Shown in pieces: positions 1 through 5,650 of a stretch of 5,974 nucleotides of DNA. The notes under the pieces were generated by a model. That model saw only the letters and a program-made list of their open reading frames with translations, had not been told where the DNA came from and made no database searches. This stretch comes from Pseudomaricurvus sp965662505. GTDB lineage: Bacteria > Pseudomonadota > Gammaproteobacteria > Pseudomonadales > Cellvibrionaceae. Made by a program: the position numbers and the translations under genes. How positions within the stretch are numbered: position 1 is the first letter of the stretch; the number at the start of each line of letters is the position of its first letter. The DNA is taken from assembly GCF_965662505.1 (NCBI RefSeq), contig NZ_CBFIHX010000167.1:1-5974 (forward strand). Direction: 5' to 3'.

Positions 1-57
1 GATAAAATCAAAATTAATGTGGAAGAGCGCCGTTTTATGGGACGGGGCGACAAGTAA
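1..57 (+). CDS. C-terminal end of an unidentified protein (5' end outside window)
   Basis: The + strand is open from base 1 in frame 1 and ends at a TAA at 55-57. The 18 visible residues end in RRFMGRGDK and are strongly charged. That is too little to identify a family, and I do not recognise the motif. It is read as coding because the frame is open to the window edge and ends about 100 bases before the next + strand gene, which is a normal intergenic spacing. It could also be chance open frame, since 18 codons without a stop is weak evidence by itself. No hairpin with a T-run follows the stop. Confidence 0.45.
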   Translation, partial: DKIKINVEERRFMGRGDK

Positions 58-155
58 GTTGGATTCTTGTTTATTGATTTCCCTTACAGCCAGTCTGTGA
101 AAGCCGTTGATGAACCTGTCGCGGCAGGGGTGTTGATCACTCAGCTGAGGGATGT

Positions 156-1241
156 GTGTTTATGTGGATGATTTATCTGGCAACCCTACTGATTGCTATG
201 GTCACATTGTTGCCATTATCCCGAAGTGCTCACTGGATGATTCGCGGACTGGATTTTCCGCGCCTGCAGTTTGCGGTTTTCGCGGCATTGCTGTTGATGG
301 CGCAGTGTGTGTGGCTGGATTTGGAACAGGCCACAAGCTGGGGCTGGATTGCGGTTGTGACGCTCTGCTTAAGTTATCAGCTGTGGTGGATTCTGCCCTA
401 CACTCGATTCTGGACGAGAGAGGTTCGCACGGCACAGAGCGGTCAGTCAGAGCGTCAGTTAAGCATCATGACCTCGAATGTGCTGACGCCGAATCGTAAC
501 TCGGAGGCTCTGCTAAGTCTGGTCAAACAGCATCAGCCGGACGTGCTGGTGACGCTGGAATCTGATCAGTGGTGGCAGGACCAGCTGGATGTACTGGAAG
601 ATTCCATGCCTTACACCATGAAATGTCCGTTAGACAATCTTTACGGTATGCATGTGTATTCACGTCTACCGCTGGAAGATGCCGAGACGGCGTTTCTGGT
701 GGAGGATAACGTACCCTCCATGCATGCACAGATGACGTTGCGCAGCGGTGACAGCGTGCGCATACATTTCCTGCATCCCGCGCCCCCGAGTCCAACGGAG
801 AATCCGGAATCTTCAGAGCGCGATGCCGAGTTGGTGATGGTGGCCCGCAGTATTGCCGACAGTGATCAGCCGATGATCCTGACCGGCGATTTGAACGACG
901 TGGCCTGGTCGCCAACCACGCGTCTTTTCCGAAAGCTCAGTGGAATGCTGGATCCACGCATTGGGCGTGGGATGTTCAATACCTTCCATGCCGATTACCC
1001 GTTTTGCCGATGGCCTCTCGATCATTTGTTTCACACTGAACACTTTTCTGTGTCGTCGATAGAACGCTTGCCTACCATCGGCTCCGATCATTTCCCGCTG
1101 TTGGCAAACCTGGTGTTTACGCCGATTAAAGGCAGGAAGCAGGATGGTATCGAAGCTGATCAGGATGATCGCTCCTGGGCTCAGTCAATTCTGGATGAGC
1201 AGAACGTAACGGTTGCGGATGTCCCGAAGCCGGGACATTGA
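156..1241 (+). CDS. Membrane-anchored endonuclease/exonuclease/phosphatase (EEP) family protein
   Basis: Predicted 361-residue protein with three N-terminal membrane segments (about residues 3-21, 36-54 and 62-81) followed by an EEP domain (about 101-322). Visible EEP motifs are TSNVL with Asn108, the metal-binding LESD (Glu135), HPAPP with His207, GDLND (Asp245, Asn247), LDH (Asp289-His290) and the terminal GSDHFP (Asp311-His312). The set looks complete, so a metal-dependent phosphoesterase active on DNA, phospholipid or another phosphodiester/monoester is expected. The substrate cannot be told from sequence. Topology should be checked; the odd number of helices suggests a periplasmic catalytic domain if the N-terminus is cytoplasmic. 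The frame has a TGA at 111-113, so the start is GTG 156 or ATG 162. GAGG at 147-150 lies 5 bases from GTG and 11 from ATG, and I slightly prefer GTG. A 38-residue charged tail follows the domain. The family is well known as membrane-linked EEP proteins; the specific role is unknown. Confidence 0.9.
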   Translation: MFMWMIYLATLLIAMVTLLPLSRSAHWMIRGLDFPRLQFAVFAALLLMAQCVWLDLEQATSWGWIAVVTLCLSYQLWWILPYTRFWTREVRTAQSGQSERQLSIMTSNVLTPNRNSEALLSLVKQHQPDVLVTLESDQWWQDQLDVLEDSMPYTMKCPLDNLYGMHVYSRLPLEDAETAFLVEDNVPSMHAQMTLRSGDSVRIHFLHPAPPSPTENPESSERDAELVMVARSIADSDQPMILTGDLNDVAWSPTTRLFRKLSGMLDPRIGRGMFNTFHADYPFCRWPLDHLFHTEHFSVSSIERLPTIGSDHFPLLANLVFTPIKGRKQDGIEADQDDRSWAQSILDEQNVTVADVPKPGH

Positions 1242-1255
1242 TGGTTTTCAGTTTT
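1219..1255 (+). terminator. Possible intrinsic terminator at the 3' end of the EEP gene
   Basis: A perfect 8-bp inverted repeat, ATGTCCCG (1219-1226) and CGGGACAT (1231-1238), encloses a 4-base loop AAGC. It lies inside the last codons of the EEP gene, immediately before its TGA at 1239-1241. It is followed by T-rich sequence with TTTT at 1244-1247 and again at 1252-1255. The T-runs start 5 bases after the stem and are interrupted, so as an intrinsic terminator it is imperfect. It separates two convergent genes, which is where one would be expected. On the - strand no T-run follows the stem. Confidence 0.4.
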
Positions 1256-1671
1256 AACCAATCCCCAGGGCCGCAGGATGAACGCCGGCACTGAGAACGC
1301 CCCAGTGTCTGCCTCGCACATACAGAGGAATGTACATCACGATCACCACCATATCGGAGCCCGGTATCACAAATGTGCCCATGCTCAGGTAGGTGCATTT
1401 GCGCAGGTTTTCCAGTTCCTGTTCGGAGACTGGAATCCGCTGGTGGGTACTGCGTGCTGTATCCACTTCAGGGTCGCCGGTCATGGGTTGTGAACTGACG
1501 GTGCGGGCTACCGCGAAGTAGCCGTTGATGTCCGTCGGAGCGACATAGACGATGCCGTCTTTGCCGCCTTGGTCCCAGGCGTCCAGCATGGGACGCACCT
1601 TGTCGGCAAAAGGTTCTGCCCAGCTCTTCCTGTGTCGTGACTTGTGTGTTTTGATCCGCGGTGAGGTTCGG
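1254..1671 (-). pseudogene. Decayed C-terminal sensor domain of a methyl-accepting chemotaxis protein
   Basis: The - strand encodes a stretch with the hallmarks of the PAS-like sensor found at the C-terminal end of some chemoreceptors: DINGYF, then SSQPMTGDPEVD, then IPLYVRGRHWG shortly before the stop at 1254-1256. Compared with what I remember of this family (NGY...SQPLTGD..D...R.KRI...TY.RD.G...PIYV.GRHWGG.R), the order and spacing agree, although the TYxRD part has drifted to TYLSM. The transmembrane, HAMP and signalling domains are absent. The matching frame is open only to 1610. Upstream, a plausible continuation (TTQEELGRTF) lies in another frame, and removing one base from the A-run at 1608-1611 joins them as RTFADKV. 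A TAA at 1672-1674 closes that frame and no start codon is seen. A 111-residue ORF from ATG 1589, with AAGG about 8 bases upstream, could in principle be translated alone, but it lacks everything needed for signalling. The remnant identity is fairly firm; the first 20 codons are tentative. Confidence 0.65.
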
Positions 1672-1724
1672 TTATTTCTGGGGCCTGTACTCCGACCCCG
1701 TCCTCCAACCCCAGCCCTGAGCAC

Positions 1725-2747
1725 TCAGTCGTTTGCGGCACTGTCTGGGTAAATTGTACGCCAGTCCTTTTTCATATCGATAACAGTCCAGCCCCGCTGT
1801 TTGGCTTCTTCCAGCCCTTTATCCAACTTGCCGATGTGCGATTCGCGATCATAGGCCCATTCGCGTTTGTCATCGGTGTGGTGGACATACAGACCAAAGC
1901 GCGCTGTTTTGTCTTCGTCGCCGCGGGGTATGGTGGTGTATTGCAGCATTTGCAGATCGCCATCGGAGTTGCCAGCGGCGAACACGGGTCTGCGTCCAAT
2001 ATGACGATAAATGCCCACGGGCTTTCCGGCCTTGTCATCGTTAAGAACTAACTTGGGAGTCTTGACGATCGTGGGGATTCCATCGCGCAGCTCAAATTTT
2101 GCGTCAATGGTGGAGCCGACGACTTGCTCCGGAGGAATGCCGTAAATCTCTTCGGTAAAGACTCTCATAAAGTCTATCCCGCCGCCTGAGACGATATAGG
2201 TTTTGAAGTCATTGGCGCGCATGTAATCAAGCAGCTCCAGCATGGGTTGATACACCATCTGCGAGAATGGCATTCCGGTCGCGGGGTGCTTGGCGCTAGA
2301 AAGCCACTCTTGTACTGAGTTGGAGAACTCATCGGCGGTCATATCGGCGTGGCTTACAGCGATGATCTTTGCCAGGCCTTCCATGCCGGTAGCCATCAAC
2401 CCGGGAATGTCTCCGCTGATGGCGCTTTTGAATGGCTCTTCGTCTTTCCATTCAGGATGATCTTTGGCCATGGCGTTAACCCGGTCTATGGCGAAGATGG
2501 CTTGAAAGTACAGGGGTTGTTCGGCCCAGAGGGTGCCATCATTATCAAAGGTCGCTATGCGCTTTTCCACGGGTATGAAACCAGAAGAGCCAGCCTGGGT
2601 GGCATTGGTAACAAAACGGGTGATTGCGGTTTTGGTTGAGCCGTCGTTCCATGAGGGCAGAGGGTCAGTGTCGGATTGCGCGATGGCCGAGCCTGACAGC
2701 CCGCAGACAACCACTAGCAGCGCAGTACCCAGTTGCTTAATGTGCAT
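1725..2747 (-). CDS. Secreted HAD-superfamily phosphatase (phosphoserine-phosphatase-like)
   Basis: 340-residue protein with all HAD hydrolase motifs. Motif I is FDNDGT, with nucleophile Asp68 and acid/base Asp70. Motif II is Ser187 in VSGGG. Motif III is probably Lys242 in GKPVGI. Motif IV is GNSDGD (Asp262, Asp264). A helical cap lies between motifs I and II (about 80-180). The conserved blocks YQPMLELLDYMR, YGIPPEQVVGS, VHHTDDKREWAYDRESHIGKLDK and GWTVIDMKKDW are typical of a periplasmic HAD group common in proteobacteria. The N-terminus is a classic Sec signal peptide: Lys4, a hydrophobic stretch 7-20, and a likely signal peptidase I site after AIA23. It should act in the periplasm as a phosphomonoesterase; the natural substrate is not known to me. 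The ATG start is supported by AAGGAAG (2753-2759) five bases upstream and by the signal peptide. It lies 107 bases downstream of the antiporter on the same strand, and its stop is followed in the same frame by the chemoreceptor remnant. Confidence 0.93.
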   Translation of the reverse strand: MHIKQLGTALLVVVCGLSGSAIAQSDTDPLPSWNDGSTKTAITRFVTNATQAGSSGFIPVEKRIATFDNDGTLWAEQPLYFQAIFAIDRVNAMAKDHPEWKDEEPFKSAISGDIPGLMATGMEGLAKIIAVSHADMTADEFSNSVQEWLSSAKHPATGMPFSQMVYQPMLELLDYMRANDFKTYIVSGGGIDFMRVFTEEIYGIPPEQVVGSTIDAKFELRDGIPTIVKTPKLVLNDDKAGKPVGIYRHIGRRPVFAAGNSDGDLQMLQYTTIPRGDEDKTARFGLYVHHTDDKREWAYDRESHIGKLDKGLEEAKQRGWTVIDMKKDWRTIYPDSAAND

Positions 2748-2855
2748 AAGATCTTCCTTTTCATCTGTTGATTACGAGCGGACAACATCTATGCCGCCAG
2801 CCGGACGTACGCCGCAAGTATAGTCAAAGATTCGCACCTGGCTTCTGATTCCCTG

Positions 2856-4697
2856 TCAGGCGTTAATGTCACCGACGGTTTCCGGAAGTTCCTCGTTGAG
2901 CTGCTGGCCTTCCACCGGCACCAAACTGAATAAATGCCACTGGCTTTTGGGCTCCAGTTGAGTCTTGGCCGTAAACCAGAGCAGGCTGCCTTTAGGGTCG
3001 ACGGTAAATAATGGAATGCTGTAGGCGTTGCCTTCGTAATTGCGCCAGTCATCAAAGGTAAAGCTCTCTGTCAGTGGTGTACTTTTGATTTGTGCGCCCT
3101 TGGCAATCAGGCTGGCGAGCTTGCTGAACGTCACGTCCTCGCCGAACAGAACCTGTCCGCGGTGTTTGTCACTGGTGGCGCGCTTGCTGTTGGCGCTGTC
3201 GTTGGTCGAGGCGAGGCTCAGCACTTTGACCTTGGGGAATTCGTTCTGAAATTTCATGACTCCGAGGTGGTTGCGCTCGGCGTGATGAGAAAGCCCAAGA
3301 AAGCCGCCCATGCCCACCAGATCCAGATGTTTGTCAGCGTGGTCTGACAGCAGGCTGCCATAAAAGGTCGGAAGGTCTTCCATACGGGCGCTGGAGATAT
3401 TGTCCCAGTAGGTATCGGACAAGATGACGCGATATTTTGCCGTACGCAGCGCTTTGGCGATGGCGCGAGCAACCGGATTGGCGCCCATAATCAGGTAGCC
3501 GCGGGAGTCTGGTTCGGCTACGCCCAGTATGCGAGCCAGCGGACGTGCCGTCATGCTCTGAATAATAACGGTTCCCATAATAACGGTGAACGCGAGAGGA
3601 ACCAGCAGGTAGGCTTCTTCATAACCCATTTGTTCCAGTTTCAGAGCAAACAGTGCGGTAACGGCAGCAGCAACAATGCCGCGCGGCCCAACCCAGGACA
3701 GCAGCAGTTTTTCCCTAAAGGTGAATACCGATCCAATGCTGCTGAAAAAGACTTTGATGGGACGGCTTAGCAGCTGCATCACGGCCAGTACACCGAGACT
3801 GCCCCAGCCCAGTAGTTTTACATCGTCAAAGTTAATACGCGCTGCAAGAACAATAAACAAACTGGAAACCAGTACCAGCGTGAGGTTTTCCTTAAAGTCG
3901 ATAATCTCTTCCGTGTGCACATCACGCATGTTAGCAAGCCAGATGCCCATAATCGTGACCGTGAGCAGGCCAGATTCGTGACGCAGACTTTCGGAGATCG
4001 CAAACACACCGGTCACGGTGGCCAGAGCTGCAAAGCTTTGCAGGTATTCCGGCAGCCATCGATGACGCAGTAGCAGACCAAACAGGTAGCCTGCCATTGC
4101 CCCGAGCACGTTGCCCACGGCAATGGTTTGCACAAAGATCCAGGTGGCATCGAGCCAGTCGCCCTGTCCGTGCTGTACGCGAATCCATTCAAACACCAGA
4201 ACGGCAAATAATGCGCCGAGCGGGTCGATCACAATGCCTTCCCAGCGCAAGGCGTTGGCAATACGGGCATTGGGCTTCATGGTGCGCAGCAGCGGGACGA
4301 TGACCGTGGGGCCTGTCACCACCATGATGGCACCAAACAGGGCTGACAATTGCCAGCTAAGGCCAATCAGATAGTGCACGGCAACGGTGGTAATAGTGGC
4401 GTTGATCAGGGCACCGTAGGTCACCATATTGCGGACAACAGGACCGATGTCTTTGAGTTGGCGAAACTTGAGTGTCAGGCTGCCTTCAAAAAGAATGATG
4501 GCCACCGACAGCGAGATAAATGGAAACAACAGTTCATCAAGCAACTCATCGGGTTTGACCACGTTCATGACTGGGCCAAGCAGAACCCCTGACAGCAGCA
4601 AAAATAAAATGGCGGGCAGTCGGGCGCGCCAGGCTAGCCACTGGCATGCGAAGCCGGCGACGGCAATGAGTGCAAAGGTGGTTACAGGAGTCAGCAA
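2856..4697 (-). CDS. Cation:proton antiporter (CPA1/NhaP-like) with C-terminal RCK/TrkA-N-like domain
   Basis: 613 residues: about 12-13 transmembrane helices (residues 5-390), then a cytoplasmic nucleotide-binding-like domain (about 398-520) and a C-terminal segment. It should exchange Na+ or K+ for H+ across the inner membrane, for pH and salt homeostasis. Visible antiporter motifs are LFEGSL (69-74), TGPTVIVPLLR (128-138), EGIVIDPLGA with Asp158 (153-162), KENLTLVLVSSLF (269-281) and SWVGPRGIVAAA (334-345, Arg339). The Rossmann start is YLIMGANPVARAIAKAL, with an acidic residue (Asp428) ending the second strand. This domain may gate transport in response to a nucleotide, as in K+ efflux systems; that is inference. 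The Asn-Asp pair of many CPA1 proteins is Ile-Asp here. The start is TTG 4697: a TAA at 4710-4712 closes the frame, leaving only TTG 4697 or ATT 4700, with a weak AAGAG at 4707-4711. The first helix QWLAWRARLPAI is where the family begins, so the N-terminus looks complete. Confidence 0.93.
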   Translation of the reverse strand: MLTPVTTFALIAVAGFACQWLAWRARLPAILFLLLSGVLLGPVMNVVKPDELLDELLFPFISLSVAIILFEGSLTLKFRQLKDIGPVVRNMVTYGALINATITTVAVHYLIGLSWQLSALFGAIMVVTGPTVIVPLLRTMKPNARIANALRWEGIVIDPLGALFAVLVFEWIRVQHGQGDWLDATWIFVQTIAVGNVLGAMAGYLFGLLLRHRWLPEYLQSFAALATVTGVFAISESLRHESGLLTVTIMGIWLANMRDVHTEEIIDFKENLTLVLVSSLFIVLAARINFDDVKLLGWGSLGVLAVMQLLSRPIKVFFSSIGSVFTFREKLLLSWVGPRGIVAAAVTALFALKLEQMGYEEAYLLVPLAFTVIMGTVIIQSMTARPLARILGVAEPDSRGYLIMGANPVARAIAKALRTAKYRVILSDTYWDNISSARMEDLPTFYGSLLSDHADKHLDLVGMGGFLGLSHHAERNHLGVMKFQNEFPKVKVLSLASTNDSANSKRATSDKHRGQVLFGEDVTFSKLASLIAKGAQIKSTPLTESFTFDDWRNYEGNAYSIPLFTVDPKGSLLWFTAKTQLEPKSQWHLFSLVPVEGQQLNEELPETVGDINA

Positions 4698-4702
4698 AAT
4701 AG

Positions 4703-4740
4703 AAGGCTCTTAAAGGTCTGTGAATTTTTTAATGAGCCTT
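4703..4740 (-). promoter_or_regulatory. Inverted repeat covering the antiporter ribosome binding region
   Basis: Perfect 7-base arms AAGGCTC and GAGCCTT lie at 4703-4709 and 4734-4740, with a 24-base AT-rich loop. In the - strand transcript the downstream arm overlaps the weak AAGAG ribosome binding site (4707-4711), just before the TTG start at 4697. If the hairpin forms, it would hide the ribosome binding region and lower translation of an already weakly initiated membrane protein. The arms could also be a protein operator. The loop is long, so hairpin stability is uncertain; regulation is inference. Confidence 0.35.
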
Positions 4741-4803
4741 ATTATCACGGTAGCCGAGGGACAATGATACCCCGTAGATAGTCACGATTTTGCAGGTGGT
4801 TTT

Positions 4804-4845
4804 ATCTGCCAATCCCGTTCGGTTTACGGAGGGGGACTGGCAGAT
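4804..4845 (-). other. Long imperfect hairpin between the small gene and the antiporter
   Basis: The arms 4804-4816 (ATCTGCCAATCCC) and 4833-4845 (GGGACTGGCAGAT) pair over 13 positions, with one exception at 4812/4837 and a 16-base loop. On the + strand the exception is an A-C mismatch, but in a - strand RNA it becomes a G-U wobble, so the stem is continuous only in the - direction. It starts 8 bases after the stop codon of the 48-residue gene. The - strand sequence after the stem is AAAACC, so it lacks the U-run of an intrinsic terminator. It may protect the 3' end of the small mRNA, attenuate read-through into the antiporter, or be part of the antiporter leader. Confidence 0.5.
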
Positions 4846-4853
4846 CTGTACAG

Positions 4854-5000
4854 TCATGCCTTGTGCTTGAGAATACAGGCCTGATCACCGTAGTAGTTAT
4901 CGGCGTAGTTGCACGGTTTGTCACCACAGGGATTGGACTGAGGCGGGATGTTGGCATTGTCGTCGATGGCGTTATTCATGATTCTGAAGAGCGTTTTCAT
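4854..5000 (-). CDS. Small cysteine-containing protein of 48 residues, function unknown
   Basis: ATG at 4998-5000 and TGA at 4854-4856 bound a 48-codon frame. The best evidence that it is real is a near-perfect Shine-Dalgarno sequence, TAAGGAGGT (5004-5012), three bases before the ATG and stronger than that of any other gene in the window. The product begins MKTLFRIMNNAID, a short basic and amphipathic start rather than a clear signal peptide. It then has a polar Asn/Asp/Pro-rich middle and three cysteines (Cys25, Cys30, Cys42) in the pattern C-x4-C-x11-C, with Asn/Tyr-rich sequence between the last two, and ends in a basic tail (LKHKA). The cysteines could bind a metal or form a disulfide; neither can be decided from sequence. 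I do not recognise the family. It is collinear with and 156 bases upstream of the antiporter, and divergent from the globin. Translation is likely; function is unknown. Confidence 0.7.
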   Translation of the reverse strand: MKTLFRIMNNAIDDNANIPPQSNPCGDKPCNYADNYYGDQACILKHKA

Positions 5001-5003
5001 AAG

Positions 5004-5012
5004 ACCTCCTTA
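5004..5012 (-). promoter_or_regulatory. Near-consensus ribosome binding site of the 48-residue gene
   Basis: TAAGGAGGT on the - strand matches nine consecutive bases of the ideal complement to the 3' end of 16S rRNA, with CTT before the ATG at 5000. The close spacing is slightly short but functional in many genes. It decides the start codon, because the next in-frame ATG (codon 8) has no such site. Confidence 0.75.
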
Positions 5013-5155
5013 TAAGATGTCCTTGGTGTGAGTTGCAATAAAGATTACCGACTGAGCGGACTACGGTGAAATGGGTTTTTCCTTTCGCAATGATAGGTGG
5101 CAGCTATGCAATTGGCGTAAACTGGTATTGTGTATTTACAGGGGAGATTTCAGCA

Positions 5156-5650
5156 GTGACAGAGCAGCGACAATATGGCGACGGTGATACGTCTTTTCAG
5201 GCGGCAGGGCAATACGAAGGCTTGCAGAAGCTGTCGGAACGTTTCTACTTTTATATGGATACATTACCTGAGGCGAAAACCATTCGTGAGATGCATCGCG
5301 ACGATCTGACGGAATCGAAAGAAAAGCTGGCGCGCTTTCTGAGTGGTTGGTTAGGTGGTCCCAAGCTCTATCGTGAAAAATACGGCCCTATTGCGATTCC
5401 TCGAGCCCATGCCCATTTGCCCATTGGTGTGGCCGAGCGGGATGCCTGGTTGCTGTGTATGGAGAAGGCATTAGCGGAACAGCCTTACGCGGAAGATTTC
5501 AAAGAGTACATGCTGAAACAGTTGTTTGTACCGGCGGAGCGCAGCCGGGCTGTGTCAATAGGTACGACGTCAATAGGTACGACGTCAACAGGTGCGACGT
5601 CAACAGACTCTATCTCAACAGACACTAGGCCAACAGACTCTAAATACTAA
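5156..5650 (+). CDS. Group II truncated haemoglobin (trHbO-type globin) with repeat-encoded tail
   Basis: Residues 7-130 match group II truncated globins, small haem proteins that bind O2 and NO/peroxide-type ligands and are linked to oxygen handling or nitrosative and oxidative stress. From GTG 5156 (164 aa) the visible motifs are YGDGDTSFQAAG (7-18), FYFYM with Tyr31 as likely B10 ligand-contact residue, EMHRDDL (45-51, CD region), FLSGWLGGPKLY (61-72), RAHAH with His85 the likely proximal haem ligand by spacing to RDAW (His87 is the alternative), and Trp98 in RDAWLLCM (G8). The family usually begins just before QYGDGD, and GGGGAG (5141-5146) lies 9 bases before GTG 5156, so I chose that start. 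The frame is open further to GTG 5066, which would add a 30-residue hydrophobic segment. After PAERSR (126-131) the usual family end is passed and a 33-residue Ser/Thr-rich tail follows. The 3' end overlaps the convergent alkyltransferase gene by 11 bases. The globin identity is secure; the ligand in vivo is not. Confidence 0.92.
   Translation: MTEQRQYGDGDTSFQAAGQYEGLQKLSERFYFYMDTLPEAKTIREMHRDDLTESKEKLARFLSGWLGGPKLYREKYGPIAIPRAHAHLPIGVAERDAWLLCMEKALAEQPYAEDFKEYMLKQLFVPAERSRAVSIGTTSIGTTSTGATSTDSISTDTRPTDSKY
5554..5643 (+). repeat. 15-bp tandem repeat, six units, coding for the globin tail
   Basis: Six consecutive 15-base units begin at 5554, 5569, 5584, 5599, 5614 and 5629. Units 1 and 2 are identical (GTCAATAGGTACGAC). 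Unit 3 differs by two bases. Units 4-6 share a second version with CAACAGACTC or a near match. Because 15 is a multiple of three, they encode pentapeptide steps SIGTT, SIGTT, STGAT, STDSI, STDTR and PTDSK without breaking the frame. The identity gradient suggests recent duplication at the 5' end and older units at the 3' end. The last unit reaches into the final codons of the convergent alkyltransferase gene. Confidence 0.9.

Noticed and set aside
202..1091. - strand open frames opposite the EEP gene, and the 152-499 + frame
   Set aside because: They overlap a clear EEP-family gene in other frames, and their products are Arg/Ser/Pro/His-rich shadow-like sequences.
1254..1727. Read-through of the phosphatase TGA into an in-frame extension carrying the sensor remnant
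   Set aside because: The frame does stay open after the TGA, but the first 38 or so residues are Arg/Gly/Ser-rich and look non-coding. The better sensor continuation lies in another frame, so the shared frame is most likely chance.
2817..2827. Possible - strand promoter for the phosphatase (TATACT at 2817-2822, TTGACT at 2822-2827)
   Set aside because: The two hexamers overlap each other instead of being about 17 bases apart, and neither has a good partner at the right distance. TATACT alone is not enough.
4350..4713. + strand open frames opposite the antiporter N-terminus
   Set aside because: They are shadows of a strongly conserved - strand gene, with no recognisable motif of their own.
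4840..4853. Palindromes AGATCT and CTGTACAG after the small gene
   Set aside because: They are short and largely explained by the right arm of the neighbouring hairpin; nothing marks them as an operator.
5011..5040. TTGCAA and TATAAG on the - strand as promoter of the 48-residue gene
   Set aside because: The TATAAG overlaps the Shine-Dalgarno sequence, so the transcript would start at or near the ATG and lose the ribosome binding site.
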